A stretch of 6,574 bases of DNA from Candidatus Acetothermia bacterium (GTDB taxonomy: Bacteria; Bipolaricaulota; Bipolaricaulia; UBA7950; UBA9294): assembly GCA_003650505.1 (NCBI GenBank), contig QMQL01000047.1, forward strand, positions 1 through 6,574. The letters run 5' to 3'. Position 1 is the stretch's first letter, and every line of letters starts with the position of its first letter. The translations under genes were made by a program, and so were the position numbers. Positions 1 through 6,438 of this stretch are shown piece by piece. The notes below the pieces were generated by a model. The model was not told the DNA's origin. It saw nothing but the letters and a program-made list of their open reading frames with translations, and searched no databases.

Positions 1-3
1 CAC

Positions 4-16
4 CCTTTTCACCTCC
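4..16 (-). promoter_or_regulatory. Ribosome binding site of a minus-strand gene beginning at the window edge
   Basis: Read on the minus strand, GGAGGTG (16-10) is followed by six bases and then GTG at 3-1. This is an ideal Shine-Dalgarno sequence and spacing for a GTG start, so a leftward gene probably begins at position 3 and continues outside the window. A consensus promoter pointing the same way lies about 130 nt upstream, which supports this. The protein cannot be identified because only its start codon could be present. A start a little further out is also possible. Confidence 0.55.
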
Positions 17-140
17 AAAAACTATCTCTCCTTCTCTACCCGGTCCGCTGGGAACCGCCTACCCGATTGGGCTCTGTTCACCAGCCCCTGTAAGGGGATA
101 ACCCCGTAGCTTATTACGTTGTAATGACAGCTTTACGACA
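4..140 (-). promoter_or_regulatory. Structured 5' leader, candidate cis-regulatory RNA of unknown class
   Basis: This is the predicted untranslated leader between the minus-strand promoter (-10 at 152-147) and the ribosome binding site at the left edge. Several inverted repeats are visible. ATTAC/GTAAT (125-121 with 117-113) is flanked by AGCT/AGCT. A GGGG block (105-102) can pair with CCCC (97-94), which can instead pair with a second GGGG (88-85). GGGCT/AGCCC at 87-83 and 73-69 also competes for the second block, and CCC-AATC-GGG lies at 71-62. Mutually exclusive stems in a leader of about 137 nt are typical of riboswitches, attenuators or protein-binding leaders. I recognise no known riboswitch consensus. 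No U-tract terminator is visible, so control of translation would be more likely than attenuation. The structure is inferred by eye. Confidence 0.35.
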
Positions 141-146
141 AATCAT

Positions 147-175
147 ATTGTACGATTCCCCCGGATTTCTGTCAA
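147..175 (-). promoter_or_regulatory. Consensus sigma70-type promoter, leftward
   Basis: On the minus strand, TTGACA (175-170) is separated by exactly 17 bp from TACAAT (152-147). The -35 is a perfect match to consensus, the -10 is five of six, and the spacing is optimal. Transcription should start near position 140 and run left towards the ribosome binding site at 16-10. The promoter lies downstream of the transporter terminator, so it serves a separate transcription unit. It sits directly beside the tRNA-Ala remnant, on the opposite strand. Confidence 0.65.
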
Positions 176-182
176 GCAATGC

Positions 183-267
183 GCTCAGCCGGCATGTCGT
201 GCGGAACCGATTAAGGAGCGCCCGCCTTGCACGCGGGAGGATGGCGGTTCGAATCCGCTCGCCTCCA
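183..267 (+). tRNA. Degenerate tRNA-Ala(TGC): 3' part intact, 5' acceptor strand lost, D-arm split
   Basis: Positions 216-267 match the 3' two-thirds of a tRNA. They comprise the D-stem 3' strand GAGC (216-219), G26 (220), a five-pair anticodon stem CCCGC/GCGGG (221-225, 233-237) with loop CTTGCAC and anticodon TGC (228-230), and variable loop AGGAT. Then follow a T-arm GGCGG-TTCGAAT-CCGCT (243-259, one G:T pair), the acceptor 3' strand CGCCTCC (260-266) and discriminator A267. CCA is not encoded. A canonical D-arm 5' part, GCTCAGCCGG, is present at 183-192, but about 18 extra bases (193-210) separate it from the rest of the D-loop. The seven bases where the 5' acceptor strand should be (174-180, AAGCAAT) do not pair with CGCCTCC, and no GGAGGCG occurs upstream. 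It is probably a pseudogene or the scar of an integration or deletion, not a working tRNA. Confidence 0.6.
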
Positions 268-440
268 AAGCTAGGTCTTTTTGACCGAAGCGGAGTAGGC
301 ATGCCCCTATCCCGTGATCTGCCTAGGTCCAATGTTACAGAAATCCTTTTGCTAAGTGTTTGTCACTTGTACCGGGGTTATTTACTGGTTTCTGATAAAT
401 AAACCTTCTGGTACGTTCGCCGCTGGGTAACAGATCTCGT
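268..440. other. Intergenic spacer with no supported gene
   Basis: This stretch lies between the tRNA remnant and the transporter terminator. I see only short inverted repeats: GGTC-TTTTT-GACC (274-286) and AAGTG-TTTGT-CACTT (354-368). Neither is followed by a T-tract on the same strand, so neither looks like a terminator. An open frame crossing 124-402 on the plus strand runs through the tRNA remnant and lacks a credible ribosome binding site. I see no promoter that I would support. Confidence 0.5.
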
Positions 441-483
441 GGAAAATAAAAAGGGCGCAGGGCTGTTCACGCCGCTGCGCCCT
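441..483 (-). terminator. Rho-independent terminator of the transporter operon
   Basis: On the minus strand a perfect 9-bp stem, AGGGCGCAG/CTGCGCCCT (483-475 with 460-452), encloses a 14-nt loop that can form three more inner GC pairs. The stem runs straight into TTTTTATTTT (451-442). The stem begins about 29 nt after the stop codon of the solute-binding protein, so it ends the whole leftward operon. The plus-strand side has no T-tract, so it appears to work in one direction only. Confidence 0.92.
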
Positions 484-512
484 CACTAGAGTGTCCTATT
501 TCCTTCTGATTC

Positions 513-2069
513 TTAGTCCTTGTAGATCAGCGGGACGCTGATGTCCATTGTAATGTCGACGAACACGCCATGTACTCCGGGTCGCCAGGCCGCGATCATC
601 TCGTCGGTCATGGACCACAGCGGTATCCATGGGACGTCTTGGGTGCTGAGGATCTGGATCGCCTCGTACAGCTTCGCCCGGACATCGGTGTCTATGGTAG
701 TCGTAGCTATGTCCATGAGCCGCTCGTACGCTCCGTAGTTCGGATGGTGGTTAAAGAACGTTCCCAGGGACTCAGGAGACTCCGTGGTCCATGGGGCGAG
801 GAAGTTCGAGGACTCGAAGTAGTCCGGATGCCAGCCGAGGAGGAACATATCGAACCCGCCGGAGGACATCCGCTCTACGTAGGCGCTCCATTCAAGGACC
901 TGGATCTGGACCTGAATTTCATCGACCTCTTCGAGGCTTCCCTTGAGTACCGTTGCCACGTCGGCTTCGGTCGTCCCGTAGTGGTTAGGTGTGTACCAGA
1001 GGTTGATCTTAAGGGGATTATCCGCCGTGTAGCCGACTTGGTGAAGGAGTTCCCGCGCCCGGTCTAGGTCACGCTCAGGGAACGTCGGGAGAGCGCCGAT
1101 GAACGGAGGATCTACGGCCGGGACCATCGTGTAGATCGGCTCAACCGTGCCGCTGAACACCTCGTTGACGATCCTCATCCGGTCGACCGCGTAGGAGATC
1201 GCTTGGCGTACCTGGGGGACGTCCACCGGTGGCTGAGTTACGTTGAACAGGATGTAGCGGATCCCCGGGCTCGGCGGGAACGCCTTGATGATGACGTTCG
1301 GATCCGCCTCTAGACCGGCGACGTCCTGCGGTGACAACGTTCGGAAGACTACGTCGACATCCCCAGCTTGGATCGCTGCGCGCAGGGTGTCTGCGCCTGA
1401 GTACATCTGCTCCACGACGCGGCTCGTCTTCGGGGCCTCGCCGTAGTAGCCATCGTAAGCTTCGTAAACGACGCGCTGGTCGGGGACGTACTCGACGAGC
1501 TTGTAGGGGCCTGTCCCCGCGTACTGCCCCTTAGCGAAGTCGTTATCAGGGACGCTTTTCGGAGAGTAGATCATCGCTGGGGCAATCTGGTCGGAGACCC
1601 GCTGAACGAAGACTGCGTCAGGCCTCGTCAGGTAGATCTGCAGCGTAAAGGGATCCACCACGACCATGTGATCGATGTAGGGTTTGATGAGCCCCACTCC
1701 GCCTTCCGGCCCGTCCAGCCGCATGGTTCGCTCAAGCGAGTATTTGACTGCATTTGCGTCGCAAGCCTCACCGTCCCAGAACGTGATCCCAGGGCGGATG
1801 TGGAATGTCCAAACCATTCCGTCGTCTGAGATGTCCCAGGACTCGGCAATCGCTCCGACGAACTCACCCGTTTCAGGATCGAACCTCGTCAGGGCGTCGG
1901 TGGTGTTACGCAGGACGTGCCAAGTGAAATGATCGTAACTGTTTGAGAAAGAGAGTTCCGTAACCCGATCCGTTGTTCCGATAATCAGAATGTCATCCGC
2001 GGCTAGGCCTGCTATCCCTATCGTAACAAGTAGCCCTAGCAGAATCGTATACAGCCCAATCCGTCGCAT
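513..2069 (-). CDS. Extracytoplasmic solute-binding protein of a peptide/nickel-type ABC importer (SBP_bac_5 family)
   Basis: This is the receptor that captures substrate outside the membrane and hands it to the permeases encoded upstream. At 518 residues it has normal family length. Residues 1-24 form a Sec signal peptide: two Arg after Met, a hydrophobic core at about 5-22, and GLAA before the acidic mature start. No lipobox Cys is present, so the protein should be released into a periplasm and not lipid-anchored. Family hallmarks are visible: AESWDISDDG near 75-84 followed by WTFHIRPGITFWDG (87-100), AVKYSLER (107-114), GTGPYKLVEY (185-194), RQAISYAVDR (288-297) and DMFLLGWHPDY (407-417). 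The start has a near-perfect ribosome binding site, AAAGGAGGTG, with seven bases between GGAGG and ATG. It is the last gene of the operon, 120 bp after the second permease and just before the terminator. The ligand is unknown: the family includes di- and oligopeptide, nickel and oligosaccharide binders. Confidence 0.95.
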   Translation of the reverse strand: MRRIGLYTILLGLLVTIGIAGLAADDILIIGTTDRVTELSFSNSYDHFTWHVLRNTTDALTRFDPETGEFVGAIAESWDISDDGMVWTFHIRPGITFWDGEACDANAVKYSLERTMRLDGPEGGVGLIKPYIDHMVVVDPFTLQIYLTRPDAVFVQRVSDQIAPAMIYSPKSVPDNDFAKGQYAGTGPYKLVEYVPDQRVVYEAYDGYYGEAPKTSRVVEQMYSGADTLRAAIQAGDVDVVFRTLSPQDVAGLEADPNVIIKAFPPSPGIRYILFNVTQPPVDVPQVRQAISYAVDRMRIVNEVFSGTVEPIYTMVPAVDPPFIGALPTFPERDLDRARELLHQVGYTADNPLKINLWYTPNHYGTTEADVATVLKGSLEEVDEIQVQIQVLEWSAYVERMSSGGFDMFLLGWHPDYFESSNFLAPWTTESPESLGTFFNHHPNYGAYERLMDIATTTIDTDVRAKLYEAIQILSTQDVPWIPLWSMTDEMIAAWRPGVHGVFVDITMDISVPLIYKD

Positions 2070-2074
2070 TACTA

Positions 2075-2084
2075 CACCTCCTTT
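2075..2084 (-). promoter_or_regulatory. Strong ribosome binding site of the solute-binding protein gene
   Basis: The minus-strand sequence AAAGGAGGTG (2084-2075) is almost fully complementary to the 16S 3' end and leaves seven bases between GGAGG and the ATG at 2069. It is the best ribosome binding site in the operon. This fits the need to make binding protein in excess of the membrane components. Confidence 0.85.
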
Positions 2085-2156
2085 AATGCTTTGCCGACCC
2101 CCTCTTACCTATTGAGCATACCTCCTTGTCCCTCTATCACCTCCCTTCCCATTTTC

Positions 2157-2165
2157 ATTCTATCA
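2157..2165 (-). promoter_or_regulatory. Possible extended -10 promoter for the solute-binding protein gene
   Basis: In the 120-bp gap upstream of the binding-protein gene, the minus strand carries TGATAGAAT: TGN plus TAGAAT, five of six to TATAAT. This is an extended -10 element. No good -35 is seen at the right distance (TCCACA only, with a short 15-bp spacer). If used, transcription would start near 2150 with a leader of about 80 nt, giving the receptor its own expression on top of operon read-through. Support is limited. Confidence 0.35.
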
Positions 2166-2184
2166 TATTCTTGAAAGTGTGGAC

Positions 2185-2197
2185 GGCTCTCAGAGCC
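2185..2197 (-). repeat. Short inverted repeat over the stop codon of the DppC-like gene
   Basis: GGCTCT-C-AGAGCC is a perfect 6-bp inverted repeat around one central base, and it contains the TGA stop of the second permease. In RNA it would form a 5-bp stem with a 3-nt loop. No U-tract follows, so it is not a terminator. It could mark a processing or stability boundary between the membrane genes and the binding-protein gene, but it is short enough to be chance. Confidence 0.35.
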
Positions 2198-3155
2198 TCT
2201 TCCTCTTCCGTCTCCTCCGCGGGTTTACGAGATCACTGATGCCTTCGCCGATCAAACCGAATCCCAACGAGAGGATTATGATCATCAACCCGGGGAAGGT
2301 GATTAGCCACCATGCACCCGACTGCAAAAATTTCTGCCCGTTTTGAATATCGAATCCCCAATCGGGTGCGGGCGGTGGGAGACCGAACCCGAGGAAAGAC
2401 AGCGCTGCGACCGTGAGGATCGCATCTGCAAGATTAAACGAGGAAACAGCCATAATGGCGTTGACCGTGTTGGGGGCGACATGGCGCACGATGATCCGTG
2501 CGCTGCTCGCCCCCACTGCCCGGATCGCTTCGACATATGTTGTCTCCCGGACCTGGAGAACCTCGGCTCGCGTCACACGGAAATATGTAGGGATGTAGAC
2601 GAAAGCCACCGCCCAGATCATCGGGGCGATGCCCGATCCGAACATGGCAACGAGTACGATTGCCAGTATCATCGAAGGGAACGAATAAATCGCATCCATG
2701 GCGAGTGACAGGACCCGGTCCAACCATCCACCGACAAACCCTGAAATCCAGCCGAGGATTGAACCCGCTGCCATGCTCAATGCCACAGCAGAGAACGCCA
2801 CGATCAACGATGCGTAGCCACCGGCCAGGATGCGGCTGAAGACGTCCCGCTGGAGGTGATCGGTCCCCATCCAATGGTGGAGCGAGGGAGGCTGAAGCCG
2901 AGGGGCATCGCGGTACAAAGTGGGGTGGTACCCAGTAATTAGTGGGAACTTATTGGCGATCACCGTCATCAATACGAATGCTATAACGATCACCAGGCCG
3001 ATCTTGAGGATGGTCTGTCCCTGGAGGGCCACCCTGCCGCGCGAGGTCCACTTAACCAATCTCAGGAATATGATGCTGAGGGGCGATCGACGTACGGTGT
3101 CCAACTTCGACGGACTTCGGCTGCCTTCGCGTTGAGGCTCCTCTCGATTTGGCAT
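2190..3155 (-). CDS. dppC: ABC importer permease, DppC/OppC type
   Basis: This is the second membrane subunit (321 residues) of the importer. It should pair with the DppB-like subunit to form the translocation channel. A hydrophilic N-terminus (1-46) precedes the first membrane segment (about 48-69), as is usual for this subfamily. The external HWMGTDHLQRDVFSR block (94-108) matches the family's GTDxxGRDVxSR motif. Further membrane segments lie near 113-138, 150-172, 176-192, 232-257 and 283-305. The cytoplasmic EAA loop, which docks onto the ATPases, is at 208-229 (VEAIRAVGASSARIIVRHVAPN region, with the conserved Gly at 215). LSFLGFGLPPPAPDWG (252-267) is also typical. The ATG directly abuts the TAG of the preceding permease (TAGATG), with GGTGAGGT just upstream inside that gene, so translation is probably coupled. 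The C-terminus is unusually basic (NPRRRRKRKRL). Substrate specificity is not determined by this subunit. Confidence 0.95.
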   Translation of the reverse strand: MPNREEPQREGSRSPSKLDTVRRSPLSIIFLRLVKWTSRGRVALQGQTILKIGLVIVIAFVLMTVIANKFPLITGYHPTLYRDAPRLQPPSLHHWMGTDHLQRDVFSRILAGGYASLIVAFSAVALSMAAGSILGWISGFVGGWLDRVLSLAMDAIYSFPSMILAIVLVAMFGSGIAPMIWAVAFVYIPTYFRVTRAEVLQVRETTYVEAIRAVGASSARIIVRHVAPNTVNAIMAVSSFNLADAILTVAALSFLGFGLPPPAPDWGFDIQNGQKFLQSGAWWLITFPGLMIIILSLGFGLIGEGISDLVNPRRRRKRKRL

Positions 3156-4175
3156 CTAGTACCTCACCCTCGGATCAATTACTGAATAGAAGACATCGAC
3201 GAAAAGGTTGACCGCTGAGATAAACAGGGCAATGAAGACGACGGCTCCTTGAATCGATGGGTAGTCTCGGGCCTCGATCGCTCGGACTAGGTAGCTGGCG
3301 ATCCCCGGCCAGGAGAAGATCGTCTCGGTCAGAACGGCTCCGCCCATCAGCACAGCGAACTGGAGTCCGAATACGGTGATGATCGGGATTAATGCGTTGC
3401 GGAGGGTATGCTGGAGGACAACGAGACGCTCGGGGACCCCCTTTGATCGGGCGGTGGTGACGTAATCTTGGTTCAGATTTTCGAGCATCGAAGCTCTCGT
3501 CATCCGCCCCTGCAGCCCGGTGAGGGCGATCCCAAGGGTGAAGGCCGGAAGGACGAGGTGTCTTAAGATATCGAGCAGAGCCTTCCCATCCCACCGCAGA
3601 ATTGCATCCAGCACATAGAATCCGGTGATGGAGTGGAAGCTGAAGGCTAGCCGCCCTCCGATCCGGCCGGCCACCGGGAACCAGCCGAGTTTAACGCAGA
3701 ATATGATCTGAAGCATAAGACCCAGCCAGAATAAAGGCATAGCGAATGAAGAGATGTGAAAGACGCGGATCGCATGATCGAGCGGGCGATCTGCACGGGT
3801 CGCAGCGATGACCCCGGAAGTGAAACCGAGGAGTACCGCGACGAGCATTCCCCAGAGAGCCAGTTCGATCGTCGCAGGGAATCGGATGAACAGCTCATAA
3901 AGAACGGGGCGCCCCGTGCGTAAAGAATTGCCGAAATCGCCACGGACAATCCCTCCAAGATAATCTACATACTGAGTCAGGAGCGGCTTATCAAAGCCGA
4001 GTTTAACCCGATAAGACTCCATCACCTCTTGCGAGACGTTCCTGCCGCCCAGCATTGCGCTCACCGGATCCCCGGGTAGAACACGCAGGATCAAGAAGAC
4101 GACGGTGAGGAGAATGAACAGCATCGGGAGAGTCAACAGCAGGCGTTGAGAGACGTATCTGAGGATACGACTCAT
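3156..4175 (-). CDS. dppB: ABC importer permease, DppB/OppB type
   Basis: This is the first membrane subunit (339 residues) of the importer. Membrane segments are visible at about 11-30, 100-125, 137-160, 206-222, 262-285 and 308-329, six in total as expected. The family's external region contains VLPGDP (32-37) and GDFGNSL (79-85). The EAA loop that contacts an ATPase spans about 238-263 ([20 protein letters not shown] and following NALIP). [16 protein letters not shown] (282-297) and the closing VIDPRVRY are hallmarks. The start codon overlaps the stop of the DppF-like ATPase by four bases (ATGA at 4175-4172). AAAGGAGGGG lies just upstream inside that gene, which fixes the start and implies translational coupling. 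The 3' end abuts the DppC-like gene with no gap. Length and motifs are complete, with no sign of damage. Confidence 0.96.
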   Translation of the reverse strand: MSRILRYVSQRLLLTLPMLFILLTVVFLILRVLPGDPVSAMLGGRNVSQEVMESYRVKLGFDKPLLTQYVDYLGGIVRGDFGNSLRTGRPVLYELFIRFPATIELALWGMLVAVLLGFTSGVIAATRADRPLDHAIRVFHISSFAMPLFWLGLMLQIIFCVKLGWFPVAGRIGGRLAFSFHSITGFYVLDAILRWDGKALLDILRHLVLPAFTLGIALTGLQGRMTRASMLENLNQDYVTTARSKGVPERLVVLQHTLRNALIPIITVFGLQFAVLMGGAVLTETIFSWPGIASYLVRAIEARDYPSIQGAVVFIALFISAVNLFVDVFYSVIDPRVRY

Positions 4176-5254
4176 TTTCCCCTCCTTTGTTCACGTGATG
4201 TTGCGATGGCACCTTCAGGGGCGCCGGCGTCAATGGGCTGGAGCTGGAGCTTGTCTGCAAGATGACAGGCGGTGAAGTGTTGCGGGCTGACCTCCCGGAG
4301 GGGAGGGAGTTCTTCCCGGCAAATCTCGCGTGCATACCGACACCGGGGATGAAACGGGCATCCGGGAGGAGGATCGATCGGACTGGGCACGTCTCCCTCC
4401 AGCAAGATCCGTTCAGTATGGAAGTCAGGATCCGGAACGGGGACAGCCGAGATTAACGCCTCTGTATAGGGGTGGCGCGGTCTGACGAACAACTCCTCCG
4501 TGGGGGCCAACTCCACGACCTTGCCGAGGTACATTACGGCGACGCGCTTACTGATGTGCTTCACTACACTTAAGTCGTGAGCGATGAACAAGTACGTGAG
4601 CTCAAGGTCCTTTTGTAGATCCTCAAGGAGATTCAAAACCTGCGCTTGAATCGAGACATCTAGGGCGGATACCGGTTCATCGCATATGATCAGCCGTGGG
4701 TTGAGGATCAGGGCCCGGGCGATTCCGATCCGCTGACGTTGACCGCCCGAGAACTCATGTGGGTAGCGCCTCATGTGCTCCGGACGGAGTCCCACGGCGG
4801 AGAGGACCTGTTCGACGCGCCGCCGCCGGTCCTTGCGGGCGAGCAGTCTGTGAACCGCCAATGGCTCGGCGAGGATCGCTCCGACCGTCATCCTTGGGTT
4901 TAGGGATGAGTAGGGATCCTGAAATATGATCTGCATCTCGCGCCGAAGGATCTTCATCTGAGCGCGCGATGCTTTGACAACGTCGACTTCTTGTGTTCCC
5001 CCGGGGGCCAGCCGAGTACTCCGGAACCTGACTTCGCCCGCCGTTGGTTTCACCAATCGGAGGATGGCCCTACCGGCCGTGGTTTTCCCGCATCCGCTCT
5101 CGCCTACAAGCCCGAGCGTTTCCCCGTTTTGGATATCTAGATCGATCCCGTCCACAGCCTTGACCGAGCGGTGCCGTGAGGAAAAAAGCTTCTCCTGAAC
5201 GGCGAAGTACTTCTTCAGACTGCGGACTTCCATGAGGTTTTCAAGTTTGTCCAT
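4172..5254 (-). CDS. dppF: ABC importer ATPase, DppF/OppF type
   Basis: This is the second nucleotide-binding subunit. It hydrolyses ATP with the DppD-like partner to drive uptake. With the start at 5254 it has 360 residues. Motifs in that numbering are Walker A GESGCGKT (51-58), Q-loop Q112 in [10 protein letters not shown], signature FSGGQRQR (168-175), Walker B LIICDE (188-193), D-loop ALD and switch His226. The C-terminal oligopeptide-transporter domain ([12 protein letters not shown], then CPFHPRC) carries four cysteines at 299, 305, 312 and 330. This C-x5-C-x6-C-x17-C pattern is associated with an iron-sulfur site in Opp-type ATPases. The frame stays open to an ATG at 5296, but I prefer 5254. 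That start overlaps the preceding stop as TGATG, has AGAGGTGG six bases upstream, and puts the conserved EVRSLKKYF strand near the N-terminus as usual. All catalytic residues are present. Confidence 0.95.
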   Translation of the reverse strand: MDKLENLMEVRSLKKYFAVQEKLFSSRHRSVKAVDGIDLDIQNGETLGLVGESGCGKTTAGRAILRLVKPTAGEVRFRSTRLAPGGTQEVDVVKASRAQMKILRREMQIIFQDPYSSLNPRMTVGAILAEPLAVHRLLARKDRRRRVEQVLSAVGLRPEHMRRYPHEFSGGQRQRIGIARALILNPRLIICDEPVSALDVSIQAQVLNLLEDLQKDLELTYLFIAHDLSVVKHISKRVAVMYLGKVVELAPTEELFVRPRHPYTEALISAVPVPDPDFHTERILLEGDVPSPIDPPPGCPFHPRCRYAREICREELPPLREVSPQHFTACHLADKLQLQPIDAGAPEGAIATSREQRRGK

Positions 5255-6387
5255 CAAGAGCCACCTCTTGCCGTAGACTCCTCCATCAGCCAGCAAGCGA
5301 CAGCATGTCCCGGCGCCGCTTCGTGGAGTTCAGGGGCCTGCCTTTCGCAGATCTCGGTAGCATGGGGGCAGCGTGGCGCGAAACCACATCCTAGCGGTGC
5401 CTCTGATGGATCCGGCACTATGCCCTTGATCGGGATCAGGCGCCGGTGTGAGTCCGCTAGCGAGGGGATCGAGCGCATCAACCCCTGGGTGTAAGGGTGT
5501 TTTGGATTGTGAAAGAGCTCATGGACAGGAGCACTCTCCACGATCTTTCCCAGGTACATCACCGCGACATCATCGGCCATGTCCGCGATTACGGCAAGAT
5601 CGTGGGTGATGAATTGAATCGCCGCCTTGAACTCCCTCTGCACGGTTTTCATCACATCAAGGACCTGGGCTTGGATCGTTACATCCAATGCTGTTGTAGG
5701 CTCATCAGCGATAAGTAGGGTGGGGTTGCAGGAGAGGGCCATGGCGATCATCGCCCTCTGTCTCATTCCGCCGGACAGTTGATGCGGGTAGGCATCGACG
5801 CGTTTGTCTGGTAATGGGATTCCCACGGCGTGAAGTAGTTCGATAGCTCGAGATCGGGCGTCGTGCTTGGAGACCTTCCGATGTAAACGTATCGCCTCGA
5901 TGATCTGCCAACCGATGGTGAACAACGGGTTTAAGGACGTCATCGGCTCTTGGAAGATCATGGCGATCTCGTTGCCGCGGATCATGTTCATAGCTTTGCT
6001 GCGCGGATTGAAGCGTGTGAGGTCCACAGCCTTCCTGGTCTCGGACCCGTAGTAGAGGATACTTCCGGCAACGATCTTCCCCGGTGGCGAAGGGACCAAA
6101 CGCATGATAGCCAGCGCCGTAACTGTCTTTCCACAGCCGCTTTCCCCGACAATTCCTAGGGTTTTCTCTCGTTCGATCTCGTAGCTGACCCCGTCCACTG
6201 CGCGGACGATATCCCCGGCTTCGCCCATTGAGAAATAGACCTTGAGACCGTCCACCTGAAGTAAACTTCGATCGGTGCCTGCGGGGCCGTTCGATGGTTG
6301 TGTCGTATTCCGCTGTATTTTTCGTCTCAACGGGTGATCGTCCCCCATTCCACAACCAGACCGTTTCCGTTTGAAGATAGCAGGCAT
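5254..6387 (-). CDS. dppD: ABC importer ATPase, DppD/OppD type
   Basis: This is the first gene of the operon and one of two nucleotide-binding subunits. Motifs in the 377-residue reading are Walker A GESGCGKT (81-88), Q-loop Q146 in [10 protein letters not shown], signature LSGGMRQR (204-211), Walker B LLIADE (224-229), D-loop ALD and switch His262. The C-terminal domain has [13 protein letters not shown] and then cysteines 334, 340, 347 and 365, the same C-x5-C-x6-C-x17-C pattern as its partner. Family similarity begins only at about residue 42 ([11 protein letters not shown]). The first 40 residues are a hydrophilic, Arg/Lys-rich extension, and neither the ATG at 6387 nor the in-frame ATG at 6348 has a good ribosome binding site. 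The true start is therefore uncertain. Upstream the frame is open to a stop at 6514-6516 without another ATG, GTG or TTG. The 3' end overlaps the DppF-like start by one base. Confidence 0.94.
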   Translation of the reverse strand: MPAIFKRKRSGCGMGDDHPLRRKIQRNTTQPSNGPAGTDRSLLQVDGLKVYFSMGEAGDIVRAVDGVSYEIEREKTLGIVGESGCGKTVTALAIMRLVPSPPGKIVAGSILYYGSETRKAVDLTRFNPRSKAMNMIRGNEIAMIFQEPMTSLNPLFTIGWQIIEAIRLHRKVSKHDARSRAIELLHAVGIPLPDKRVDAYPHQLSGGMRQRAMIAMALSCNPTLLIADEPTTALDVTIQAQVLDVMKTVQREFKAAIQFITHDLAVIADMADDVAVMYLGKIVESAPVHELFHNPKHPYTQGLMRSIPSLADSHRRLIPIKGIVPDPSEAPLGCGFAPRCPHATEICERQAPELHEAAPGHAVACWLMEESTARGGS

Positions 6388-6438
6388 CAGAGTACCGAAT
6401 CGCCCGGCAAAGATGCTTGTGGCCCTGTGATACCTTTT

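Noticed and set aside
83..99. Possible tRNA-Tyr-like anticodon arm (loop CTGTAAG) on the plus strand
   Set aside because: One of the five stem pairs fails, and no T-arm, D-arm or acceptor stem is found around it. The GGGG/CCCC blocks are better explained as leader stems on the other strand.
274..286. GGTC-TTTTT-GACC inverted repeat just after the tRNA remnant, considered as a terminator
   Set aside because: The T-run is in the loop and not after the stem, and the stem is only four pairs.
114..332. Minus-strand open frame of 72 codons over the same place
   Set aside because: It is the antisense of the tRNA remnant, a common source of false small proteins. It also spans the minus-strand promoter and has no ribosome binding site.
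124..402. Plus-strand open frame of 92 codons at the left end
   Set aside because: It reads straight through the tRNA-Ala remnant, has no ribosome binding site, and its translation shows no domain or membrane segment.
570..1067. Plus-strand open frame of 165 codons
   Set aside because: It lies wholly antisense to the solute-binding protein, whose family motifs are clear. It has no ribosome binding site or recognisable domain, so it is a shadow of GC-rich codon use.
2105..2158. 17-codon frame in the gap before the receptor gene (possible leader peptide)
   Set aside because: Its ATG lies within the possible -10 element, it has no ribosome binding site of its own, and it shows no run of regulatory codons.
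2434..2874. Minus-strand open frame of 146 codons inside the DppC-like gene
   Set aside because: It is an out-of-frame shadow of a gene with intact motifs, and its composition (many Arg, Gly, Cys) is typical of a wrong frame.
5255..5296. Upstream ATG (5296) for the DppF-like ATPase, giving a 42-bp overlap with the preceding gene
   Set aside because: The ATG at 5254 has a good ribosome binding site, a TGATG junction and a normal N-terminus. The 14 extra residues resemble nothing in the family.
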